Source: Nocardia spumae
GTDB taxonomy: Bacteria; Actinomycetota; Actinomycetes; Mycobacteriales; Mycobacteriaceae
DNA length: 64,000 nucleotides
Assembly (NCBI RefSeq): GCF_020733635.1
Contig: NZ_JAJFZL010000001.1
Location: 5,580,001 to 5,644,000, forward strand
Direction: 5' to 3'
Below, piece after piece: positions 10,226 through 17,796 of this stretch; positions within the stretch are counted from its first letter, which is position 1; every line of letters begins with the position of its first letter. The translations under genes were made by a program, and so were the position numbers. The notes beneath the pieces are model-generated. The model saw nothing but the letters and a program-made list of their open reading frames with translations. It was not told where the DNA came from and did no database searches.

Positions 10226-11212
10226 ATGACGCTGTCGCACGCACGGGGACCGATGCTCCATCCGCGGGTTGCCGTACTGCGCCGCCCCTCGGGCGTGGTG
10301 CAGTTGGGGTGGGATCCGGAACACGCGGTGGTCCTGCAACCACCCGGAGTTCCCGCCGACGCGGTACTGACCTTCGTCCGGTTGCTCGACGGATTACACA
10401 GCCATCCCCAGATCCTGTGGGAGGCGGGCAGATCGGGTATCGGCGGCGCCGCGGCGCTGGGCCTGTTACGCGATATCGATGCCGCCGGGCTGCTGGTGTG
10501 GCCGCGGCCCGGGCGTACCCGCGTGCGCGCCGTGCACGTGCACGGCCGGGGGCCACTGGCGGACGCGTTGAGCGCGGAGATCCGCCGGCTGGGTATCACT
10601 CCCACCCGTTCGCACGAATACCGTTGCGCCGATACCGATCCCCTGCGGTCGACCGATCCCCTGCGGTCGACCGATCTGGTGCTGCTCACCGACGCGCTCG
10701 TACCGGCTCCGGAACTGGTCAGCGCGTTACTGATCCACCGGATCCCGCATCTGCAGGTGCGGATCCGCGACGGCCACGGTGTCATCGGCCCGCTGGTGCT
10801 GCCCGGCGGTACCAGCTGTCTGCGCTGCGCGGATCTGACTCGCGCCGACTTCGACGCCGAATGGCCCCATGTGGCGGCCCAGCTGCTGGGCCGTACCGGC
10901 TATGCCTCTCCGGCGACCATTGCCGCCACCGCCGCACTGGCCCTGCGCGAGGTCGAATCGATCGTGGGCGGCAGCACCGATGATCCTCCCCGCACTCTGG
11001 ACACCACCCTGGAGCTGGATCCGGCGACCCGTCGCATCGGCACCCGCACCTGGGCGCCGCATGCCTCCTGCGCCTGCCGCCGGATCGCCGCGCCGGTGCC
11101 GCCCGACTCCCGGGCCGGCGCGGGGGTGGCGACGGGTGGACCGTCGTACTCATCCGCACCGAACCGGCGGCCACGGCATCGACCACCTCAACAATCGACA
11201 GACAAAACCTAG
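10226..11212 (+). CDS. TOMM/E1-like protein with CxxC...CxC zinc-type motif (Rv3196-like)
   Basis: A 328-residue protein related to the cyclodehydratase/E1-like proteins of thiazole/oxazole peptide biosynthesis, at the position of Rv3196. Residues 185-280 carry the signature SCLRCADL and a later SCACRR, which together can form the structural zinc site of this fold. No Rossmann GxGxxG is intact (the region reads VHVHGRGPLADALS), so adenylation may be lost. No precursor peptide or partner enzyme is near, so it may be a stand-alone derivative. An in-frame tandem repeat, GATCCCCTGCGGTCGACC twice at 10637-10672, duplicates the residues DPLRST. The ATG at 10226 is chosen to exclude the Arg/Pro-rich upstream frame. 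Confidence 0.6.
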   Translation: MTLSHARGPMLHPRVAVLRRPSGVVQLGWDPEHAVVLQPPGVPADAVLTFVRLLDGLHSHPQILWEAGRSGIGGAAALGLLRDIDAAGLLVWPRPGRTRVRAVHVHGRGPLADALSAEIRRLGITPTRSHEYRCADTDPLRSTDPLRSTDLVLLTDALVPAPELVSALLIHRIPHLQVRIRDGHGVIGPLVLPGGTSCLRCADLTRADFDAEWPHVAAQLLGRTGYASPATIAATAALALREVESIVGGSTDDPPRTLDTTLELDPATRRIGTRTWAPHASCACRRIAAPVPPDSRAGAGVATGGPSYSSAPNRRPRHRPPQQSTDKT

Positions 11213-11240
11213 TTGACAGCTACTGTCATACAGCTAGATA
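11213..11240 (+). promoter_or_regulatory. Promoter with palindromic TetR operator
   Basis: TTGACA at 11213-11218 and TAGATA at 11235-11240, 16 bp apart, form a sigma-A-type promoter. The palindrome TGACAG-CTA-CTGTCA (11214-11228) covers the -35, and a second shorter palindrome CTGT-CAT-ACAG (11223-11233) lies in the spacer. This is the expected layout for autorepression by the TetR gene that starts at 11293. Confidence 0.75.
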
Positions 11241-11292
11241 CTTTCAGTGTCGGATCCTCGGGGGATCAACGGCGTGACAGTGGAGGTTCGGG

Positions 11293-11886
11293 ATGTCCTT
11301 GCGTGAGCGGCAACGGCGGCAGATTCGGCAAGAAATCCAGCGGGCGGCATTCGCCCTGTTCGTGCGATCGGGATTCGACGAGGTGACCACCGACCAGATC
11401 GCGGCGGCGGCGGGCGTCTCACCGAGCACGTACTTCCGGCATGTGCGCAGCAAGGAGGATCTGCTACTGGATCCGGTCCGCGAGGGCGGCGCCGGAATCG
11501 CCGCACTCCTGGAAGCCCGCCCCGGCACCGAGCCCGCCGACGTCGCTCTGGCGGCCGCGATCCTCAGCCGCTCGGCCGCACTGGGATCGGAGGAACTCGA
11601 GCAGTGGCGCGCGGCCTTCGCGACCGCCCCGCACCTGCTCGATCGGGTCGCCCTGATTCCTCCGGATCATCGAGTGCGACTGGTGGAACTGGCCGCTGAT
11701 CGGATGGGGACCGATCCCGGATCCGACAGCGGCCCGGGGCTGCTGGTGCATCTGATGCTCGCGGCGGCCGAGTTCGGCTATCTGCAATGGCTACGCAATA
11801 CCGACAACCCGGCGGCCTCCCTGCCGGTGTGCGTCGAAGCCGCGCTCGACGCGGTACTCGGCGACCGCTGGCGTACCGCGCGATGA
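11293..11886 (+). CDS. TetR family transcriptional regulator
   Basis: A 197-residue TetR regulator. The helix-turn-helix is clear at residues 27-60: FDEVTTDQIAAAAGVSPSTYFRHVRSKEDLL. The C-terminal ligand-binding half is Ala/Leu-rich and not diagnostic. GGAGG lies 9 bp before the ATG. It is 37 bp upstream of and co-oriented with the KstD gene, so it probably controls steroid or steroid-like oxidation along with itself, through the operator at 11214-11228. Confidence 0.9.
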   Translation: MSLRERQRRQIRQEIQRAAFALFVRSGFDEVTTDQIAAAAGVSPSTYFRHVRSKEDLLLDPVREGGAGIAALLEARPGTEPADVALAAAILSRSAALGSEELEQWRAAFATAPHLLDRVALIPPDHRVRLVELAADRMGTDPGSDSGPGLLVHLMLAAAEFGYLQWLRNTDNPAASLPVCVEAALDAVLGDRWRTAR

Positions 11887-11923
11887 GGTCCGCGACCATT
11901 TCGACCGAACAGGAACAACTCTC

Positions 11924-13612
11924 ATGACGAGCAACAGCGCAAGCGACGCGTTCGATGTGGTCGATGTGGTCGTCGTCGGCTCCGGCGCGGCCGGGATGAC
12001 CGCCGCGATCACCGCCGCCCGCCACGGCCTCTCGGCGGTCGTGGTGGAGAAGGCCGGTCGATGGGGTGGCTCGACGGCCCGCTCCGGCGGCGGGGTGTGG
12101 ATCCCGGGCAACTCGGTACTGCGCCGTGAAGCGCCGGACGACGACATCGCCTCCGCCCGCGCATATCTCACCAGCATCATCGGACCGGCCGTCGCCGCCG
12201 AGAGGATCGACACCTACATCGACCGCGGCCCCGAGGCTTTCGAGTTCCTGGCCGCGCACACACCACTGCGGATGAGCTGGGTTCCCGGCTACAGCGATTA
12301 CTACCCGGAGGCACCGGGCGGACGAGCCCACGGCCGCTCGGTCGAGCCGAAACCCTACGACGCCACGGCACTCGGTGCGGAATTGGCGACGCTGGAGCCC
12401 GACTATTCGAAGGCGCCGCGCAACTTCGTGCTCACCCAGGCCGACTTCCGCCAGATCCACCTGGGCCTGCGGAACCCGCGAACCCCGCTGCGCGCCATGC
12501 GGATCGGCGCGCGCTGGCTGACCGCCACTATCCGGGGCCGCCATCTGCTGGCGCGCGGGCAGGCACTGAGCGCGATGCTGCGCCACGGCATGCTCTCCGC
12601 CGGGGTACCGCTGCTGCTGGACACCGCACTGGTCGAACTGTGCACCGCGAACGGCCGGGTCACCGGAGTCGTCGTGCGGCACGACGGCCGGGAGCGGACC
12701 ATCACCGCCCGGCGCGGCGTCGTCATCGCATCCGGTGGATTCGAGCACAACGAGACGATGCGCAAGCAGTATCAGCGCCAGCCGATCGGCACCGAGTGGA
12801 CCGTCGGCGCCGCCGACAACACCGGTGACGGCATCCGGGCGGGTGAGAACATCGGCGCGGCAACGGCCTTCATGGCCGACGCGTGGTGGGGCCCGTCGAT
12901 CCCGCTGCCCCGCACCCCGTGGTTCTGCCTGGCCGAACGCAATCTGCCCGGCAGCTTGATCGTCAACGCGGACGGGACGCGATTCATGAACGAATCACTG
13001 CCGTACGTCGAAGCCACCCACCGCATGTACGGCGGGGACAACGGGCAGGGCGAGGGCCCCGGAGTGAATCTCCCAGCGTGGTTGATCTTCGATCAGCGGT
13101 ATCGCAACCGCTATCTGTTCGCGGGTCTGCCGCCGCGGCAACCGTTACCGCGGCGGTGGTTCGACAGTGGCGCGCTGACCCGGGCGGCGTCGATCGGCGA
13201 GCTCGCCGAGGCCATCGGCGTTCCGGCCGACCAGCTCACCGGAACCGTCGACCGCTTCAACTCCTTCGCGCACAACGGCGTCGACGAGGACTTCGGTCGT
13301 GGCGAGAGTGCCTACGACCGCTATTACGGCGATCCACGCCAGCGGCCGAATCCCAATCTCGGCGCACTGGTCGAGGCCCCGTTCTACGCCGCCCGGCTGG
13401 TCCCCGGCGACCTGGGCACCAAGGGCGGTCTGGTCACCGATAGTGACGGCCGGGTCCAACGTGGTGACGGCACCGTCATCGAGGGTCTCTACGCCGCCGG
13501 CAATGCCGGCGCCCCGGTCATGGGCCACACCTACGCCGGACCGGGCGCCACCATCGGCCCCGCCATCGTGTTCGGATATCTCGCGGCCCTGCATGCCGCC
13601 GCCGGTGGCTAA
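11924..13612 (+). CDS. kstD: 3-ketosteroid delta-1-dehydrogenase (FAD)
   Basis: A 562-residue flavoprotein that introduces the 1,2 double bond into 3-keto-4-ene steroids during sterol ring degradation. The FAD dinucleotide-binding motif VVVGSGAAGMTAA is at residues 16-28, followed by the KstD hallmark GGSTARSGGGVWIPGN. Candidate active-site tyrosines occur in NESLPYVEATHRMYGG and in the C-terminal GHTYAGPGATIGPA, which also binds flavin. Length fits the family. It follows a TetR gene and ends overlapping the stop of the converging Nudix gene. Related FAD-dependent 3-oxosteroid dehydrogenases with other specificity cannot be excluded. Confidence 0.85.
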   Translation: MTSNSASDAFDVVDVVVVGSGAAGMTAAITAARHGLSAVVVEKAGRWGGSTARSGGGVWIPGNSVLRREAPDDDIASARAYLTSIIGPAVAAERIDTYIDRGPEAFEFLAAHTPLRMSWVPGYSDYYPEAPGGRAHGRSVEPKPYDATALGAELATLEPDYSKAPRNFVLTQADFRQIHLGLRNPRTPLRAMRIGARWLTATIRGRHLLARGQALSAMLRHGMLSAGVPLLLDTALVELCTANGRVTGVVVRHDGRERTITARRGVVIASGGFEHNETMRKQYQRQPIGTEWTVGAADNTGDGIRAGENIGAATAFMADAWWGPSIPLPRTPWFCLAERNLPGSLIVNADGTRFMNESLPYVEATHRMYGGDNGQGEGPGVNLPAWLIFDQRYRNRYLFAGLPPRQPLPRRWFDSGALTRAASIGELAEAIGVPADQLTGTVDRFNSFAHNGVDEDFGRGESAYDRYYGDPRQRPNPNLGALVEAPFYAARLVPGDLGTKGGLVTDSDGRVQRGDGTVIEGLYAAGNAGAPVMGHTYAGPGATIGPAIVFGYLAALHAAAGG

Positions 13613-14280
13613 CCGTCGAACGCCCACACGGCGGCGGGACGGCCGGTGGCCTTCACCCGCGCGCGTTCGCCGGTGCGGGTCAGGCCCGGGATGGCGGCGA
13701 GGGTGCGGTTGAGATTGCCGGGATCGGGGCGGGTTCCGGTCAGGGCCGTGCTCAGCGCTACCGCGCGGGTGGCGGGAAAATGTTCGCCGATCAGGGCCCG
13801 GGTGAAGGTCAGGTCCTTCCAGAGCAGGTCGGCCAGCCGAGTCCGGGCGACCCCGACGATCATATTGTGATCGAAGGCCAGGGGCGGGACCTCATCGAAG
13901 GTGACCCATTCGGTGCCCGGATCGGTTGCCCGGCCGGATAATTCGCCCGCACCGGCCGCTTCGCTCGCGGCCGGATCGCCCAGTACCGCCCACATCGCGA
14001 TCGACAGTGTCGGGCCGCGCGGATCGCGATGCGGCTCATCGAAGGTCACCAGCTGGCCCACCGCCGGGATGCGCTCGTGCGCGACCCCCAGCTTGTCGTG
14101 CACGGCCCGCCTGGCCGCCTCGGCGAGGCGCTCGCCGCGACCGAGGAGCACACCGGGCAGGGCGAGCGCCCCGGCGAACGGATCCCATCGCCGGGGCGCC
14201 ACTCCGAAGGTGACGGTCGGGTCGTCGACGCCGAATCGGAGTGCGACGACATCGAGCGATACGGCCGATTGCTGCTCCAC
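13609..14280 (-). CDS. NrtR-like Nudix/winged-helix regulator
   Basis: A 223-residue protein with an N-terminal Nudix fold and a C-terminal winged helix ending GRPAAVWAF, the layout of NrtR-type regulators that sense ADP-ribose or a related nucleotide. The Nudix box is degenerate: the region reads GERLAEAARRAVHDKLGV, where catalytic REUxEE glutamates are replaced (R-A-V-H-D-K), so it probably binds rather than hydrolyses its ligand. The winged helix spans about 150-223. It is the last gene of a four-gene minus-strand operon, 9 bp after the PurA-like gene. Palindromes of the TAGTC-GACTA type at the operon start are its likely binding sites. Confidence 0.75.
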   Translation of the reverse strand: MEQQSAVSLDVVALRFGVDDPTVTFGVAPRRWDPFAGALALPGVLLGRGERLAEAARRAVHDKLGVAHERIPAVGQLVTFDEPHRDPRGPTLSIAMWAVLGDPAASEAAGAGELSGRATDPGTEWVTFDEVPPLAFDHNMIVGVARTRLADLLWKDLTFTRALIGEHFPATRAVALSTALTGTRPDPGNLNRTLAAIPGLTRTGERARVKATGRPAAVWAFDG

Positions 14281-14289
14281 GGCGAACCA

Positions 14290-15552
14290 TCATGCCGCAG
14301 CCGGGACCCGGACCAGCCGATCGGCACGGTCGGGTCCGTGGCCGGTCAGCACCACCGGTGCGGACAACCGCTGTTCCAGGAAATCCGGCACATCCGCGGG
14401 CATGGGCACCAGATCGGGTGTGCTGTGCGCGACCAGGCCGGTGAGTCGGCGCTGATATTCCAGATCTCGCCAAGGTCCGCAATCCAGCCGGCGCAGGTAC
14501 CCGTCCGCGGTGAAGTAGCCGGCGGCGGTCCGGATATCGCCGCGTCCGGCGATGATGTCGAGATGGTTGACGGCCAGTGCGTCCACTCCGGCGCAGGCGT
14601 CCACCGCATAGCGCAGCAGTATCGGATCGAGATGCCCCACCCGGAAGGCGCCCTGATATCGCCCGGTCGCGTTGTCCGGTTCCGGCATCGACAGCGTCAC
14701 CTCCTCGGTCGGGAAGGGGCCCGCACCGTGCCGAGTCTGGTAGGCGCGCGTCACCCCCAGTACCGCACCGGATTCGCCGATCCCGGCCAGCAGGGCACGG
14801 GCCCGGCGCGGCTCCACCGTCGACCAGGTGGTGTACGGGTGCAGGCCTCGCCACTCGTCGAGCAGTACGCCCTGCGCACCTTCGAAGACCAGCCGGCCAG
14901 CCGCCGCGAACGCGGCGAGCCGGTCACCCGGAACCACCGCCACCACCCGCGCGAATTCGGTGTAGGCGGCGACGAGATCGTCGACCGGATCGTAGCGATG
15001 GCGGCCGGTGGCCAGCAGTGGCGCGTAGTGCTGCTCGAGTGCGATGAGCTTGCGGCGCAGTACATCCGGACGTCGGCAGTCCCGGATCCGCGGTGCGTCG
15101 TGGTCGAGGGCATAGCTCGCGGTCTCCCCGATGCCCATTCCGCACGAACCGTGCCGGGCGGCACCCCGCGCATCCTCCCGGCAACGGTTGGCGGCCCCGT
15201 GGATCGGGGTGGTGAGCAAGGCCCGCTCGTCCACGAACAGCAGCTCCAGTGGATCGCGCACACCGAGCGCGGTCAGCGCCCGGGCCTCGGCGGCGAGGGC
15301 GATCGGATCCACCAGCACATGCCGCGCCAGCAGCGTCGGCACCCCGGACAGCGTGCCGGACCCGAACTGCCGGAAGGTGTGCCGCCGCGGACCCGAGACC
15401 ACGGTGTGCGCGGCCTGCGCACCCCCGTTGAAACGCACCACCGCCGACACGTCCAGCCCGGCCCGCGGCGAGCACAGCCAGTCCACGGTGGCACCCTTAC
15501 CTGCGTCGCCGAATCCCAGATCGACCACGATCACGTGACGGTCGCCGAACAT
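14290..15552 (-). CDS. PurA-like (adenylosuccinate synthetase family) protein with altered active site
   Basis: A 420-residue member of the adenylosuccinate synthetase fold, normally joining IMP and aspartate with GTP. The P-loop-like loop reads FGDAGKGATVDW, where standard PurA has GDEGKGK: the catalytic Asp and first Lys stay, but the Glu and second Lys are lost. The IMP loop GGNNAGHT is GGAQAAHT here, keeping the catalytic His. FEGAQG is intact, but the following DxDHGTYPFVTSSN loop is DEWRGLHPYTTWST. The guanine-binding KLD is HLD. It looks like a paralogue acting on a different substrate, not the housekeeping PurA. It lies between the vWA and Nudix genes with gaps of 15 and 9 bp. Confidence 0.8.
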   Translation of the reverse strand: MFGDRHVIVVDLGFGDAGKGATVDWLCSPRAGLDVSAVVRFNGGAQAAHTVVSGPRRHTFRQFGSGTLSGVPTLLARHVLVDPIALAAEARALTALGVRDPLELLFVDERALLTTPIHGAANRCREDARGAARHGSCGMGIGETASYALDHDAPRIRDCRRPDVLRRKLIALEQHYAPLLATGRHRYDPVDDLVAAYTEFARVVAVVPGDRLAAFAAAGRLVFEGAQGVLLDEWRGLHPYTTWSTVEPRRARALLAGIGESGAVLGVTRAYQTRHGAGPFPTEEVTLSMPEPDNATGRYQGAFRVGHLDPILLRYAVDACAGVDALAVNHLDIIAGRGDIRTAAGYFTADGYLRRLDCGPWRDLEYQRRLTGLVAHSTPDLVPMPADVPDFLEQRLSAPVVLTGHGPDRADRLVRVPAAA

Positions 15553-15567
15553 CGCATCGCTCCTTCG

Positions 15568-16551
15568 CTATCCGAACCGGACCTCGTCGTCACCGGCGGA
15601 TGCGGCCGGCAGGGCGCCCGCGCCATGACCGCGACCGCGCCCCTCGATCGAGGCCAGTGCCCGGCCGACCGCGTCGGCGGCATCGGAACCGATATCGCGC
15701 AGGTCGGCGAGACCGACGCCCAGATCGACGCGGTCCTCACCGATGCCGATGGTCAGCGCGATGAGTTCGCAGACCGCGGCCGGATCCTCCAGGCGCAGCA
15801 CCCTTTCCCCCAGCACTCCCCGCCAGTGCTCGGTGATATCCGGGTCGTTGTAGTAGTGCGATCGGTTGGGCAGGATGTAGTACACCTGCCATCGGTCGCT
15901 CAGCTCCCGGTAGATCGAGGACACCGAGACATCCTGTGTGACCTCGTCTCCGATGACCCGGCGGATGTGCGCGGCCGCGAGCCGCGACTTGTTCAGCTCG
16001 TCACCGACGATGAACAGGTACCCCTTGCGTCCTCGCTTGTCCCAGGCATCGGTGGCGGTGTGCCGGGCCATGAAATACGCTGCCAGCTCGTAGCTTTCGG
16101 ACTTCTGTCCGCCACCGCCACCCTCGAGCAGGATGAGGCGCAGCTGCTCGTCCATGCGATTGTCCGATTCGAACTGCCCGACCTGCAGCGGCACCCGATC
16201 GCAATCGGCGTCGCCGATTCCGCCGAACAGGATCTGCGGATCCTCGGCGTAGCCCTTGCGCTGCAACAGGCCGTGCAGGGTCGCCAGCTTCTCCTGCATG
16301 ACGCGCGGCACCACGCCCATCGATCCGGTGACATCGAAGAGCACCGCGATCGGCAGGGACGCCCCGTGCTCCGCGGAATCTCTCGATTCGCGCGCGCCCA
16401 CCCCGAACGGATCGAGCTGCGGATGGGCAACCCAGGCGGACAACGGTTGTGCTCGCATATCGGCGGTGTAGCCGAAATCGTCGAGTCCGCGGGCGGCGCG
16501 GAAGGTGCGGGCGGCGTCGTAGGCGCTGTCGTCCCACTGTCCGTAACCCAT
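15568..16551 (-). CDS. von Willebrand factor A domain protein
   Basis: A 327-residue vWA protein. The MIDAS metal site is seen as DVTGSMG around residue 95, followed later by a conserved Gly-rich GGGGGQKSESY stretch holding the MIDAS threonine/serine position and FIVGDE as the distal acidic position. The N-terminal 85 residues (YDAARTFRAARGLDDFGYTADM) are conserved-looking but of no named domain. No signal peptide or membrane segment, so it is cytosolic. The ATG at 16551 sits 5 bp after the kinase-like gene and gives the natural start MGYGQWDD; the longer frame is an artefact. In this operon it may be a metal-dependent scaffold. Confidence 0.82.
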   Translation of the reverse strand: MGYGQWDDSAYDAARTFRAARGLDDFGYTADMRAQPLSAWVAHPQLDPFGVGARESRDSAEHGASLPIAVLFDVTGSMGVVPRVMQEKLATLHGLLQRKGYAEDPQILFGGIGDADCDRVPLQVGQFESDNRMDEQLRLILLEGGGGGQKSESYELAAYFMARHTATDAWDKRGRKGYLFIVGDELNKSRLAAAHIRRVIGDEVTQDVSVSSIYRELSDRWQVYYILPNRSHYYNDPDITEHWRGVLGERVLRLEDPAAVCELIALTIGIGEDRVDLGVGLADLRDIGSDAADAVGRALASIEGRGRGHGAGALPAASAGDDEVRFG

Positions 16552-16556
16552 GGTGA

Positions 16557-17567
16557 TCACTGCCCTTTCGGTAGTTCCAACGGCCGGAAACGGCGGCGGC
16601 CGCACAGTCGATCGAGAAGGTCGTCGAATTCGCCGAGCAGGGTGTGCGCGTCGGGCCGCAGTCGCGGGGCCGGCTGCAGACATCCCCGGGCGAAGGCACG
16701 CATCGGCGCGGGCGTGCGCTCGCCGAGCATGGTGAGCAGGAGCCTGTGGGCCTGATACACATCGGTGCGCGGGTCCACCGCCTCGCCGATCTCGGGCGGG
16801 TAGTCGATCGTGGCGAGCGTGGCGGCCGCGGGGCGTCCCGGCCGGGTCGCGAACGACCAGCCCACCAGCACCACACCGTGCAGACGCGGATGGATCAGCA
16901 CGTTGTCGGGGTGCAGCGCGGTGTGGACCCACTGCGCGGTCGCGGCACCGGCCAGACAGCGCAGCAGCCGCCGATGTATCCACGCGTAGTCGCGCGGATC
17001 GAGCCCTCGCGGGTAGGCGGCGCGGACCCGTGCCAGCGTCACGAACTCCTCGGTCAGCGCGCCGAGGACATTCACCGCGCGTACCTCACCGTTCGCGGTG
17101 CCGGCGTGGTCGACGGTGTCGACCGGTCGCGGGAAGTACGGCGCGAGCCATCGATGATCCGCGCTCAGCGCGGCGAGATCGGCCAGCGCATTCCGCTCGT
17201 TCGCCAGTAGCGGGTTCGCGGCGGGCCGGCGCGCGATCTTCACGATCACATCGGGTGCGGCGCGATACAGATCGGCCACCGACCCGCGCGCGTGCATCGC
17301 CGCGAGGCGGTAGCTTCCGTGCCCACCGATCACCTCGACCGTGTCGGCGCCGATGGCCAGCCAGTCGCGATACAGCTCACCCAGGCGCAGGAACGCGGCA
17401 GTGGCCTCGGCGGTGGATGCCCGGTCCGGATGGAGTGCGGCGGCCAGCCGCAGATAGGTCCGATGCGCGTGCCGGCGGGCGATGGAACCGGCGACCCCGG
17501 CCTCGAACAGCTCCTCCGGACGCCCCACCTCCCGGAGGGCCGCTATCGCGTCTCGCGTCGTCGTCAT
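16557..17567 (-). CDS. J-domain plus pseudokinase protein
   Basis: A 336-residue protein with a J-domain-like N terminus (residues 30-75, HPD motif at 46-48 in AAALHPDR) fused to a protein-kinase-like domain. The kinase part keeps the beta-3 lysine (VIVKIARRP) and an alpha-C glutamate (NERNAL), but the catalytic loop is VHTALHPDNVLI, with Ala where HxD has Asp, and the DFG position reads LVGWSFA, with Gly for Asp. Both catalytic aspartates are gone, so it is probably a pseudokinase that binds a nucleotide or partner. A J domain suggests recruitment of DnaK. It is the first gene of the operon. No Shine-Dalgarno precedes the ATG; a TAGACT -10 ends 6 bp before it, so the transcript is probably leaderless. 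Confidence 0.75.
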   Translation of the reverse strand: MTTTRDAIAALREVGRPEELFEAGVAGSIARRHAHRTYLRLAAALHPDRASTAEATAAFLRLGELYRDWLAIGADTVEVIGGHGSYRLAAMHARGSVADLYRAAPDVIVKIARRPAANPLLANERNALADLAALSADHRWLAPYFPRPVDTVDHAGTANGEVRAVNVLGALTEEFVTLARVRAAYPRGLDPRDYAWIHRRLLRCLAGAATAQWVHTALHPDNVLIHPRLHGVVLVGWSFATRPGRPAAATLATIDYPPEIGEAVDPRTDVYQAHRLLLTMLGERTPAPMRAFARGCLQPAPRLRPDAHTLLGEFDDLLDRLCGRRRFRPLELPKGQ

Positions 17568-17591
17568 TGTTTTAGTCTAACTGACTAAAAC
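17568..17591 (-). promoter_or_regulatory. Operator palindrome on the leaderless promoter of the J-pseudokinase operon
   Basis: A perfect inverted repeat, GTTTTAGTC-TAACT-GACTAAAAC (17569-17591), abuts the ATG at 17567. Read on the minus strand it contains TAGACT, placed so that transcription would begin at or next to the ATG. A repressor bound here would block the promoter. TAGTC/GACTA half-sites resemble NrtR-type operators, and the operon itself encodes an NrtR-like protein. Confidence 0.75.
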
Positions 17592-17621
17592 CATCGGGGC
17601 CAGAGCTTCGACCAAATTTTT

Positions 17622-17638
17622 GTTAGTACGACTAAAAC
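17622..17638 (-). promoter_or_regulatory. Second TTAGT/ACTAA operator-like palindrome
   Basis: GTTAGTACGACTAAAAC repeats the half-sites of the operator at 17569-17591, with TTAGT-ACG-ACTAA in the centre and a shorter spacer. It lies about 30 bp upstream of the first site, where a second dimer could bind. Confidence 0.5.
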
Positions 17639-17796
17639 ATCGCCGACCTCCTCGAAGATCGTCGGCGAACCACGCTCACCCGGCACGTTTCCCACCCGGA
17701 CCGGCCATACTGTGACCGATGACACGTCCCGTTGCAGGGGGAGAGATCACCCGATTCACATGGCACGCGGCACGGTGGGTCAGCCATGATGGGTAT

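Noticed and set aside
14029-16755. A 908-codon open frame on the plus strand opposite the PurA-like and vWA genes
   Set aside because: It is the complementary-strand shadow of GC-rich coding DNA. It shows no family pattern, while the minus-strand genes have clear motifs.
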